A stretch of DNA of 11,105 bases, taken from Alphaproteobacteria bacterium (GTDB lineage: Bacteria; Pseudomonadota; Alphaproteobacteria; Puniceispirillales; Puniceispirillaceae). The stretch is from the NCBI GenBank assembly GCA_022425565.1, contig JAKMFG010000203.1, forward strand, positions 1 to 11,105, read 5' to 3'. The first letter of the stretch is position 1. The number at the start of each line of letters is the position of its first letter. The position numbers and the translations under genes are program-made. Positions 1 to 6,377 of the stretch are shown piece by piece. The notes beneath the pieces are model-generated. The model was not told the DNA's origin. It did no database searches and was given only the letters and a program-made list of their open reading frames with translations.

Positions 1-11
1 GGTGCGACATT

Positions 12-926
12 ATGAGCCAAATTGAGGAAATCCGTGCGTTCGTCATGGTCGTTGAAACGGGCAGTCTCACTCAGGCTGCGGAACGGCTGGGTATCGCCGT
101 GTCCGCCGTCAGCAGGCGCCTGAAAGACCTTGAACTCCGCCTCGGCGCGCCGCTGATCCAGCGAACCACGCGCCGCATGTACCTCAATGAGGTTGGCCAG
201 GGGTTTTATGAACGATGTAAAGCCGTACTCGATGAGCTCGAGGCAGCTCAGCAAGAGGTACTCAACTCTGGCGGTGGACTTGGCGGCGTGCTGCGGATCA
301 GCGCGCCGCTTTCATTTGGTGTCTCACATATGTCATCTGCCATTGCACAATTCATGCATGCGCATCCCGACGTGCGAATAGACATGGATTTGTCGGACAA
401 ACGGGTCGATCTGGTGGCCGAGGGATTTGATCTCGCCATCCGGATCGGGGTGCTTTCCGATTCAAGCCTGATCGCCAAGAAAATCTCGACGGTCCGGCAC
501 ATTCCCTGCGCCTCGCCAGACTTTCTGGCCAGATATTCCGAGATCACCAAACCGGAGGATCTCGAGAACGCGCCGGCGCTTGTCTATTCAAACGACAAGA
601 CACCAAACGACTGGCGCTATCGTGGGCCGGACGGCAAGCCGGGGGTGCTGCGGGTTACGCCAAGACTGTCGGCAAGCAATGGCGATGTGCTGCGCGAGGC
701 AGCGATTTCCGGCCTTGGTGTGACCAGCCTTCCGAACTTCCTGCATTATGACGCGATCAATAACGGGCTGCTGAAGCCATTGCTGACGGATTACGAATGG
801 CCGGAATATGATGTCTATGCCGTCTATCCGAAGACAACAATCCTGCCTAAGCGCACGCGCGCCTTTGTCGATTTCATCTCGACCCGTTACGGCATGGACC
901 CCTACTGGAACAAGATCCACGCCTGA
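12..926 (+). CDS. LysR-type transcriptional regulator
   Basis: A 304-residue protein of normal LysR-family length. The N-terminal winged helix-turn-helix covers about residues 1-60. Its core is the typical TQAAERLGIAVSAVSRRL stretch (20-37), followed by a linker helix to about residue 85. From about residue 91 (GGVLRISAPLSFG) to 295 there is a periplasmic-binding-protein-like effector domain. The sequence style (GxLRISAP, DLAIRIG, NGDVLREAAISGLGV) is that of the CrgA/DmlR/AaeR-like subgroup, which usually senses small carboxylates or aromatics and often controls neighbouring genes. The effector cannot be read from sequence. Only 11 bases lie upstream, so promoter and divergent partner are outside the window. 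The nearest downstream genes on the same strand are a broken VOC gene and a permease, which are plausible targets by position only. The stop codon lies inside the first unit of an 11-bp tandem repeat. Confidence 0.93.
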   Translation: MSQIEEIRAFVMVVETGSLTQAAERLGIAVSAVSRRLKDLELRLGAPLIQRTTRRMYLNEVGQGFYERCKAVLDELEAAQQEVLNSGGGLGGVLRISAPLSFGVSHMSSAIAQFMHAHPDVRIDMDLSDKRVDLVAEGFDLAIRIGVLSDSSLIAKKISTVRHIPCASPDFLARYSEITKPEDLENAPALVYSNDKTPNDWRYRGPDGKPGVLRVTPRLSASNGDVLREAAISGLGVTSLPNFLHYDAINNGLLKPLLTDYEWPEYDVYAVYPKTTILPKRTRAFVDFISTRYGMDPYWNKIHA

Positions 927-992
927 CTTATGTCTGACTTGCGCCTGACTTGCGTCTGGCTTGCGTCTGACTTGCGTCTGGCTTGCGTCTGA
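921..992. repeat. 11-bp tandem repeat, six units plus partial
   Basis: Six consecutive 11-base units (starts at 921, 932, 943, 954, 965, 976) follow the pattern G[T/C]CTG[A/G]CTT[G/A][C/T], with a seventh partial unit from 987 (GTCTGA). Unit four and unit six are identical, as are units two and five. The first unit overlaps the last codon and stop of the LysR gene, so the array extends into the 3' untranslated region. The unit is close to one DNA helical turn, so each copy would show the same face. Whether that matters, or the array is only slippage product, cannot be told from one sequence. Confidence 0.9.
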
Positions 993-1045
993 TCCCTCTC
1001 TGATTTCTGGCCGTTTGCAGGGCATTGCATCCCCCTACATTGTTA

Positions 1046-1234
1046 TGTGCTCTGGAAAAATCTTTTCCGGACACCGGCCTTTATCACTGGATTCGCAACG
1101 GTTACCGTTTTCACAGGTCAAGAGCGGCGAGTCGTCGCAAGGCCACAGTCTTTGTGTGATGGCACCCACACAAAGCTCCAACTCATCCTTCAGTTGGAGC
1201 ACACTAAAAGAGGCGCGTAAGCGCCTCTTTTTTT
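1046..1234 (+). ncRNA. Candidate structured small RNA or 3'-UTR RNA ending in a terminator
   Basis: This stretch has no credible protein but a dense set of complementary segments. Hairpins: 1051-1059 with 1063-1071 (nine pairs, one G-U); CTTTGTGTG 1150-1158 with CACACAAAG 1167-1175; and GCTCCAACT 1175-1183 with AGTTGGAGC 1192-1200. The last two are perfect nine-pair stems with eight-base loops, abutting at G1175. Longer-range pairs are GGCCTT 1076-1081 with AAGGCC 1139-1144, and TGTGCTC 1046-1052 with GAGCACA 1197-1203, the latter competing with two hairpins. A strong intrinsic terminator closes the element. I do not recognise the family. The 6S RNA, tmRNA, SRP RNA, RNase P RNA and common riboswitch signatures I know are absent. 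The 5' end is a guess and no clear promoter was found, so it could equally be the processed 3' UTR of the LysR mRNA. Confidence 0.45.
1206..1234 (+). terminator. Intrinsic terminator
   Basis: AAAAGAGGCGC (1206-1216) pairs perfectly with GCGCCTCTTTT (1221-1231) around the loop GTAA, and the T-run continues to 1234. An eleven-pair stem with a GC core and seven T residues is a textbook rho-independent terminator. The A-run on the 5' side makes it potentially bidirectional. It separates the LysR/RNA unit from the promoter of the next gene. Confidence 0.9.
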
Positions 1235-1262
1235 GTGCCCGCCATAATCAGGCAAATATAAT
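1233..1262 (+). promoter_or_regulatory. Sigma70-like promoter for the VOC gene
   Basis: TTGTGC (1233-1238) and a perfect TATAAT (1257-1262) are separated by 18 bases, predicting a start near 1269. It lies directly after the terminator and faces the VOC coding remnant at 1336. It is overlapped downstream by the palindrome at 1266-1280. The spacing and -10 match are good; the -35 match is partial. Confidence 0.6.
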
Positions 1263-1265
1263 CCA

Positions 1266-1280
1266 GCAAATGTGATTTGC
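1266..1280. promoter_or_regulatory. Palindrome at the predicted transcription start, possible operator
   Basis: GCAAAT-GTG-ATTTGC is a perfect inverted repeat with a three-base centre. A further GGCAAAT copy at 1251-1257 touches the -10 hexamer and can also pair with ATTTGCC at 1275-1281. A perfect palindrome at the predicted +1 position is where a repressor commonly binds. No regulator is identified. It could instead form a small hairpin in the leader RNA. Confidence 0.45.
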
Positions 1281-1335
1281 CTTGAATCGTTAGGGGGGTG
1301 CAGCATTTCCCGCGAATTTGGCAGGTTGCAAACTC

Positions 1336-1652
1336 ATGCATGACATTCTCGAACCACGGCATCACATGATCGACTATGTCGAGTTTGCGTCGACGGACCC
1401 GGCGCAGATGTGCGGTTTCTTCGAGGCCACGCTTGGCTGGAGGGTGGTATCTATCGCGCCAACCTGGCGAGCCGGTCTGCCGACGGCGGCGCCCTGATCG
1501 TGTTTTACAGCCGCGACCTTGATGCAAGCGAGACATTGGTTCTGGCCCATGGCGCGAGCATCATCAAACCCATCTTTGACTTTCCGGGCGGGCGCCGGTT
1601 CCAGTTTGCCGAGCCCACAGGCAATGAGTTCGCCTTCTGGTCGAATGTCTGA
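1336..1652 (+). pseudogene. Broken VOC (glyoxalase/bleomycin-resistance fold) protein gene
   Basis: Two frames hold the two halves of one VOC-superfamily protein. From ATG 1336 the first frame reads about 35 residues (HHMIDYVEFASTDPAQMCGF, then FEATLGW, ending at 1440), the usual beta-alpha start of a VOC domain. It then goes out of frame and stops at 1497. The rest resumes in another frame just after (GGIYRANLASRSADGG from 1443, then LIVFYSRDLDAS, PIFDFPGGRRFQFAEPTGNE, ending FWSNV) and stops at 1652. In intact relatives roughly 20 residues (GW-x-F...WG..Y..F.D) lie between LGW and GGIY, and these are absent here. The lesion therefore looks like an internal deletion of about 60 bases whose length is not a multiple of three. 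The promoter and palindrome upstream look intact, suggesting recent decay. A sequencing or assembly error could explain a frameshift but less easily the missing strand. Confidence 0.75.
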
Positions 1653-1667
1653 CACATCGGTCATCTG

Positions 1668-1695
1668 CCGGCCATCTGAATGAACATTTGGCCGG
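1668..1695. promoter_or_regulatory. Inverted repeat overlapping a promoter -35 element, possible operator
   Basis: CCGGCCA (1668-1674) and TGGCCGG (1689-1695) form perfect seven-base arms around a 14-base centre. The right arm covers most of the -35 hexamer of the predicted permease promoter. No T-run follows, so it is not a terminator. A further imperfect inverted repeat, GGACGG (1694-1699) with CTGTCC (1706-1711), follows in the spacer. Its position suggests regulator binding; the binding protein is unknown, although a LysR gene lies nearby. Confidence 0.4.
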
Positions 1696-1716
1696 ACGGT
1701 CAAAGCTGTCCATAAT
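1688..1716 (+). promoter_or_regulatory. Sigma70-like promoter for the permease
   Basis: TTGGCC (1688-1693) and CATAAT (1711-1716) with a 17-base spacer give a reasonable sigma70 match (4/6 and 5/6) and predict a start near 1723. This decides the start of the next gene: a possible TTG start at 1716 would lie inside the -10 element, whereas the ATG at 1758 falls about 35 bases downstream. Confidence 0.5.
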
Positions 1717-1757
1717 TGCGTTTTACCAACCCCGGACCAGCCACACCCCGTTTCTTC

Positions 1758-3098
1758 ATGGATTTCCTTTTTACAACCCTGCAGCGATTCCGTCTCCTCA
1801 GCCTGACGGTTGCCTGGGTTGCAGGCGTAGCCTCCATTCTGTTAGCCGAGCCGTCCGGGCCAGTAGCGGTTGCCGGGGCATACGCATTCGGTCTGTTCAT
1901 TCTGCTGACAGTGGCGCGTCTTCGCTGGGACTCTCTTGTCATCCTGTCTGTTCTGGGCGGAGTCACCTGGTTTCTTGTCGGTACCGTGCCAACGCCGGAA
2001 GATATCCTGGCAGGTGGTGAGCGTGTCCTCATCTTTGCCGCACTGATCCCGACCATGGCACTGGTTCGTGCGACGGCGATGACCATGCCGTCTGTGCACG
2101 CTACGCAGCTGAGGCTTGCGCGGCTTCCGGAAAATGCCTTTGCCGGCGGACAGCAACTGGCAGCGCATGTATTCGGCGGCATCATCAATACCGGGGCCTT
2201 CGCCCTGCTGTCGGCTGTGTTGCCGTCTGATGCACCGGAAGCGCGGCGCCGCAGTTCTGCCGAGGCGGTGATCCGTGGCATGGTGTCTTCATCGGCCTGG
2301 TCACCATTCTTCATCGCCTTTGCCATCGGCCAGACATTCGTCGAATCGGTCTATGCATGGATGGCGATTGCCATCGGCACGGTCTCGGCTTTTCTGTTTA
2401 CAATTGTGACCCTGCTGATCTTGACCCGCGGATTTGGCGTGGTCGAGCTTCGCAAGTCGCTTGCCTGTCTTGGGCCGGTGGCTTCGCGCCTTGCCGTTGT
2501 TCTGGCCAGCGTTCTTGCCGTGGCCCTGCTGTTTGGCCTGACAGCGCTGTCAGCAGTCGTGGTGGTGATGCCGCTTCTGGTGGCGCTGCAGCTGTTCCGC
2601 CATCGTGACAAGGCGCGACTGATCCTGGCCCAGACGCGTGACGCCATGCACAGCACGGCAGACGATCTGGTGGTGATCACGGCAGCAATGCTGGTGGCAT
2701 TTTTCGCCACTCAGGATGACAGCCTGGCCGGTCTTGTTGCCGGCATCTATCCCGGGCAGTTCCCCGGCTGGCTGGCGCTGGTTGCCACGCCAGTCCTGAT
2801 GATGGGGCTTTCTGTAGTCGGCATTCATCCGGTGATCACCAGCACCGCCTTGCTGGCGACCTTCAGCGGTGGCGGCGCCGACGTGCATCCGGCGCTGCTG
2901 GTTCAGGCGCATCTGATCGGCTGGGGTGCCGGCACGATGAGTTCGATCGCCTCGCTGTCGGTGCTGACCTGCGCCGGCTTGTATCAGGTGCCTGCCCGCA
3001 GGCTTGTTTTTGGCCACAACATGGCCAGCGGTTTTGCCTATGCGGCTGGCTGCGGGGGGCTTCTTGGGCTTGCCAATTTTGCGCTGGGCCATGTCTGA
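1758..3098 (+). CDS. Polytopic permease, ion-transporter-superfamily-like
   Basis: A 446-residue integral inner-membrane protein with about 12 hydrophobic segments (near residues 13-31, 34-52, 58-76, 88-106, 135-155, 176-192, 198-222, 241-260, 262-280, 303-318, 337-356 and 380-406, with another near the end). Two Ser/Thr- and Pro-containing segments, SSSAWSPFFIAFAI (177-190) and GIHPVITSTALLATF (355-369), occupy the two halves. They resemble the paired hairpin-loop regions of ArsB/CitM/DASS-type carriers, which move anions or small carboxylates with H+ or Na+. I cannot assign a substrate. The next gene encodes a persulfide dioxygenase, so a sulfur anion such as sulfite is one candidate, by context only. 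A TTG at 1716 is in frame and would add 14 residues, but it lies in the predicted -10 element. Neither start has a clear Shine-Dalgarno site. Confidence 0.8.
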   Translation: MDFLFTTLQRFRLLSLTVAWVAGVASILLAEPSGPVAVAGAYAFGLFILLTVARLRWDSLVILSVLGGVTWFLVGTVPTPEDILAGGERVLIFAALIPTMALVRATAMTMPSVHATQLRLARLPENAFAGGQQLAAHVFGGIINTGAFALLSAVLPSDAPEARRRSSAEAVIRGMVSSSAWSPFFIAFAIGQTFVESVYAWMAIAIGTVSAFLFTIVTLLILTRGFGVVELRKSLACLGPVASRLAVVLASVLAVALLFGLTALSAVVVVMPLLVALQLFRHRDKARLILAQTRDAMHSTADDLVVITAAMLVAFFATQDDSLAGLVAGIYPGQFPGWLALVATPVLMMGLSVVGIHPVITSTALLATFSGGGADVHPALLVQAHLIGWGAGTMSSIASLSVLTCAGLYQVPARRLVFGHNMASGFAYAAGCGGLLGLANFALGHV

Positions 3099-3164
3099 TC
3101 CACACATCATCTTGCCATAGAGGGCAGGATTTTGCAGATTCTGAGGTGAAAGGAGAAAGTCCTT

Positions 3165-4181
3165 ATGATTTTCCGTCAGATGTTCGATTCTGTTTCCTCG
3201 ACCTACACCTACCTGATAGCAAGCCGCACTGGCGGAGAGGCACTGCTGATCGATCCGGTGTTCGAAAAAACTGAACGCTATATCAGGCTGCTGGAGGAGT
3301 TGGACCTGAAACTGGTGAAGGTCGTCGACACCCATGTCCATGCCGACCATATCACCGCCATGGGCGCCCTGCGCGACCGAACGAACTGTGTGACGGTGAT
3401 GGGCGAGCAATCTCCTGTTGATGTGGTATCGATGCGGGTTTCTGACGGCGAGCGGGTGACAATCGAGGGGATCGACCTGGCGGCCATGCACACGCCGGGG
3501 CACACCGATGACAGCTATTGTTTCCGCATGGACGACCGGGTGTTCACCGGCGACACGCTTTTGATCCGTGGCACCGGCCGGACGGATTTCCAGAATGGCG
3601 ATGCCGGACAGCAATATGACTCGCTGTTCAACGGGGTGCTGAAACTTCCCGAAAGTACGCTTGTCTATCCGGCCCATGACTATAAGGGTGACATGGTCTC
3701 GACCATTGGCGAGGAACGGGCCAATAACCCGCGCCTTCAGGTCGAATCGCGCACTGAATATATCGAACTGATGGCCGGGCTGAACCTGCCGAACCCGAAA
3801 ATGATGGATGTGGCGGTGCCGGAGAATATCCGGATGGGGCTGAATCTCGACCGCCAGCGCGAAGTGGCGACGGTGACACCCGAAAGCATCATCATGGATA
3901 ATGCCGCGGGTATGCTTCTGGTCGATCTTCGCGAAGAGGGTGAGCGCGTGAAATTTGGCATCATTCCGGGGTCGGTCCATGCCCCCTACAGCCGCCTCGA
4001 CCAGCATCTCGGCATGCTGCGGCAGTCGGAAGACAGGCAGATCGTGTTCTACTGTGCTGTTGGTGAACGGTCGACGATGGCGGTGAACATCGCCGGCGGC
4101 GACGGCATTTCAACCTGCGCCCATATCCCGGGTGGCTTTGTCGCCTGGACCGAAGCCGGTGGCAATGTTGCACGTGTCTGA
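3165..4181 (+). CDS. Persulfide dioxygenase-rhodanese fusion (ETHE1/CstB-like)
   Basis: A 338-residue two-domain enzyme. Residues 1 to about 235 form a metallo-beta-lactamase-fold persulfide dioxygenase of the ETHE1 type. It has THVHADH (56-62), TPGHTDDS with H113, FTGDTL with D130, RGTGRTDFQ and YPAHDY with H171. By analogy with ETHE1, H57, H113 and D130 would bind the mononuclear iron. The family oxidises glutathione persulfide or related persulfides to sulfite with O2. Residues from about 238 to 338 form a rhodanese domain with the active-site loop CAVGERS, catalytic C297. Such fusions couple sulfite production to sulfur transfer, giving or using thiosulfate. The start is supported by AGGAG at 3151-3155. 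The permease lies 66 bases upstream and the FAD oxidoreductase begins 3 bases after the stop, so co-transcription is likely. No key residue is missing. The exact sulfur acceptor is not deducible. Confidence 0.93.
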   Translation: MIFRQMFDSVSSTYTYLIASRTGGEALLIDPVFEKTERYIRLLEELDLKLVKVVDTHVHADHITAMGALRDRTNCVTVMGEQSPVDVVSMRVSDGERVTIEGIDLAAMHTPGHTDDSYCFRMDDRVFTGDTLLIRGTGRTDFQNGDAGQQYDSLFNGVLKLPESTLVYPAHDYKGDMVSTIGEERANNPRLQVESRTEYIELMAGLNLPNPKMMDVAVPENIRMGLNLDRQREVATVTPESIIMDNAAGMLLVDLREEGERVKFGIIPGSVHAPYSRLDQHLGMLRQSEDRQIVFYCAVGERSTMAVNIAGGDGISTCAHIPGGFVAWTEAGGNVARV

Positions 4182-4184
4182 GCG

Positions 4185-5441
4185 ATGAGCAGCAAGAGCA
4201 TGAAAGTTGCGGTTGTCGGTGGCGGTATTGTGGGTGTCAGCAACGCGCTGGCGCTACAGAAAGCAGGGCATCAGGTCACGCTGATTGATCGCCGTACCCC
4301 TGGCCGCGAAACCTCTTATGGCAATGCGGGCGTGCTGTCGGAATCCTCAATTGGTGTTCTGAACAGTCCGGGTCTTCTGAAATCGCTGCCGAAACTTCTT
4401 CTTGGCAAATCCAACAGCGTGCGTTTCTCGCCGACCTTTGTCCTGAAGCGGCTCGGCTGGATGCTGAGCTTCCTGTCCTATTGCACCAAACGCCGCTGGC
4501 GCGCCGCCGGCTATGCGCTGCGGGCATTGCAAGTGATCTCGCTTGACCAGCACAAGGCGTGGATCGCCGAGGCCGGGGTCGACAGTCTGCTGCGCTATGG
4601 TGGCTGGATGAAGGTGTTCAGGCGCGGCGAGAGCTACGAGGCATACAAGGCCGAACTGGAACTCGCAGACGAGGTGGGAACCGAATACAGCATCTTTGAC
4701 CGCGAGCAGATTCGCCAGATCGAGCCGGGGCTGAAACCGATCTATGAAAAGGCGGTGCTCTATGACAATACCTGTGGCGTCAGCAACCCGGCGGCGCTGA
4801 CAGACGCTTATGTCAGGCTGTTTACCGAGGCTGGCGGCACGGTCCTGCAGGCATCGGTCGCCGGCCTGTCGCGGGATGCCGGTGCATGGCATGTCGCTTT
4901 TGCCGACCGCGAGGACATTGACGCCGACGGGGTGGTCATTGCTGCTGGTCCCTGGTCGTCCGAGATCGCCGGGTGGCTCGGCTATGACCTGCCGCTTGCC
5001 TGGGAGCGCGGCTATCACATGCATCTGGAGCCGGGTGAGGGGCCGCAGCTGAACCGGGCTGTGCATGACGTCGATGGCGGGTTCGCCATCGTGCCGATGC
5101 AGCAGGGCGTGCGCATCACCACCGGGGTGGAGATCGCCGCACGCGACGCGCCGCCGAATTACAGCCAGGTCACCCGCTCGGTGGAGCTGGCTCGCGACGG
5201 CCACGAGATGAAGGGCGAGATCGATGAGACGCCATGGATGGGCCGACGTCCGACAATGGTGGATTCACTGCCTGTGATCGGGCCGGCACCGCGCCATGAC
5301 GGGCTGTGGTTCAATTTCGGGCACCAGCATATCGGCCTGTCGATGGGTCCGGGATCCGGCCTTGCCATTGCCGCGATGATTGCCGGCGAGACGCCGCCAA
5401 TTGATATGGCGCCCTTCCGCCCGACACGGTTCTCGATCTGA
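4185..5441 (+). CDS. FAD-dependent oxidoreductase, DadA-like (D-amino-acid dehydrogenase family)
   Basis: A 418-residue DAO-fold flavoprotein of normal length for the DadA group. The N-terminal Rossmann motif VVGGGIVGVSNALAL (residues 10-24) binds the ADP part of FAD, followed by ETSYGNAG, the counterpart of the DadA segment ETSxANAG. The C-terminal part, MGRRPTMVDSLPVIGPAP then FNFGHQHIGLSMGPGSG, is the conserved FAD and substrate-closing region of this family. These enzymes oxidise D-amino acids or secondary/N-methyl amines, passing electrons to the quinone pool rather than O2. The substrate here is open. It starts 3 bases after the persulfide dioxygenase stop, which suggests translational coupling. 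An internal ATG at 4200 is an alternative start. It ends 3 bases from the convergent PanE-like gene, with no obvious terminator between them. Confidence 0.88.
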   Translation: MSSKSMKVAVVGGGIVGVSNALALQKAGHQVTLIDRRTPGRETSYGNAGVLSESSIGVLNSPGLLKSLPKLLLGKSNSVRFSPTFVLKRLGWMLSFLSYCTKRRWRAAGYALRALQVISLDQHKAWIAEAGVDSLLRYGGWMKVFRRGESYEAYKAELELADEVGTEYSIFDREQIRQIEPGLKPIYEKAVLYDNTCGVSNPAALTDAYVRLFTEAGGTVLQASVAGLSRDAGAWHVAFADREDIDADGVVIAAGPWSSEIAGWLGYDLPLAWERGYHMHLEPGEGPQLNRAVHDVDGGFAIVPMQQGVRITTGVEIAARDAPPNYSQVTRSVELARDGHEMKGEIDETPWMGRRPTMVDSLPVIGPAPRHDGLWFNFGHQHIGLSMGPGSGLAIAAMIAGETPPIDMAPFRPTRFSI

Positions 5442-5444
5442 CGG

Positions 5445-6377
5445 CTAGAACCCGGCCTCGATGGCGCGGACAAGCGCTGCCAGGGTCTCGTTGACCGGGG
5501 TCGCGATGCCGTGCCGTGCCCCGACGACCGGCACCATGCCGTTGATCGCATCGATTTCCGAACGTCGCCCGGCAAGATGGTCGAGCCGCATGGACGGGCT
5601 GGCATCAGGCATCAATGTTGCGAAATCGGTGACATAGCGGTCGATATCCTCGAAAGAGAAATTCACCCCTTCGGCAAGACCGCATTGATGTGCCTCGCGC
5701 GCGCAAGCGAGCGCAAGCTGCCACGCCTCGTCATTCGCCATGAGCCCGCCGATATTGACGTTAAAGGCGGTGCAGGGCGCGCTGAGCGTGACGTTGCAGA
5801 CGAACTTCTCCCAGATCAGCTGGGTAATGTCGGGAAAGGCGCGGGCGTTGAAGCCTGCCGCCTGCCAGAGAGCCTCCAGCGCTTTCAGGCGGTCGGTCAT
5901 GCCGCCATCCATCTCGCCGAGCCGGATCAGTTTCATCGCATTGTGGTGCGCCTCGCCCGGCCCTTTCATCGATGCACCGAACCCGTCGGCGACGCCGAGC
6001 AGAACATTGGCCGTCGGCATATGGCCGGCGATCCGATCGCCGGCGCCAAGTCCGTTCTGGATGGTCAGGACCAGCGAATCCGGCCGCATGGCTGAAGCAA
6101 CCATGCTGGCGGCGTCACCAACGCCGCTAGCCTTGGTGGCGATGATATAGAGGTCGCAGGCCCCGGCCTCGCCAAGATCGGTGGCGGCGCGGATCGAGGT
6201 GATGGTGCGATCACCGCTCGCCCCCGACAGGCGAAGGCCGTTCCTGTTGATGGCATCGACATGGTCCTGCCAGCCATCGACGGCCCATACCTCGTGCCCG
6301 GCCTCGGCCAGCAGCACCGCATAGACCGACCCCATGGCGCCCGTGCCGACAATGGCGATCTTGCGTGGCTCTGTCAT
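5445..6377 (-). CDS. 2-dehydropantoate 2-reductase family protein (PanE/ApbA-like)
   Basis: A 310-residue NADP-dependent reductase of the ketopantoate reductase family. GTGAMG (11-16) is the dinucleotide-binding loop. TKAS (81-84) and QNG (107-109) are family signatures. WEKFVCN (189-195) contains the likely catalytic lysine K191. The C-terminal helical domain carries S262, GRRSEIDAINGM (270-281) with E274, and GIATPVNETL. All the PanE catalytic positions I know are present, so it should be active on a 2-oxo acid. Many alphaproteobacteria hold several such paralogues, and this genomic setting is not a pantothenate operon, so the substrate may differ from ketopantoate. Its ATG overlaps the stop of the upstream methyltransferase by one base (TGATG), with an AAGGA Shine-Dalgarno inside that gene: a clear two-gene, translationally coupled unit. 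Confidence 0.9.
   Translation of the reverse strand: MTEPRKIAIVGTGAMGSVYAVLLAEAGHEVWAVDGWQDHVDAINRNGLRLSGASGDRTITSIRAATDLGEAGACDLYIIATKASGVGDAASMVASAMRPDSLVLTIQNGLGAGDRIAGHMPTANVLLGVADGFGASMKGPGEAHHNAMKLIRLGEMDGGMTDRLKALEALWQAAGFNARAFPDITQLIWEKFVCNVTLSAPCTAFNVNIGGLMANDEAWQLALACAREAHQCGLAEGVNFSFEDIDRYVTDFATLMPDASPSMRLDHLAGRRSEIDAINGMVPVVGARHGIATPVNETLAALVRAIEAGF

Noticed and set aside
921..992. CRISPR array
   Set aside because: The units are 11 bases and directly adjacent, with no spacers and no cas genes; it is a simple tandem repeat.
1021..1234. 6S RNA, tmRNA, SRP RNA, RNase P RNA or a cobalamin riboswitch
   Set aside because: The conserved sequence signatures I know for each are absent, and no single long 6S-type rod can be drawn. 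It is left as an unassigned structured RNA.
1410..1652. The second half of the VOC sequence as a separate small gene starting at GTG 1410
   Set aside because: Its first dozen residues are the out-of-frame reading of the true VOC N-terminus, and VOC similarity starts only at GGIYRAN. It is the 3' half of one broken gene.
1716..1757. TTG start at 1716 for the permease
   Set aside because: No Shine-Dalgarno site, and the codon falls in the predicted -10 hexamer CATAAT; the added 14 residues look like non-coding translation.
3099..3164. Terminator between the permease and the persulfide dioxygenase
   Set aside because: Only a four-pair TGCC/GGCA stem with no T-run is visible, too weak to stop transcription.
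2550..4007. A 485-codon open frame on the minus strand
   Set aside because: It lies antisense to the permease and the persulfide dioxygenase, both with clear family motifs. Its own translation is low-complexity, His/Gln/Arg-rich and matches no domain; it is a GC-rich shadow.
4347..5204. A 285-codon open frame on the minus strand
   Set aside because: It is antisense to the DadA-like gene, with no recognisable domain and no convincing ribosome binding site.
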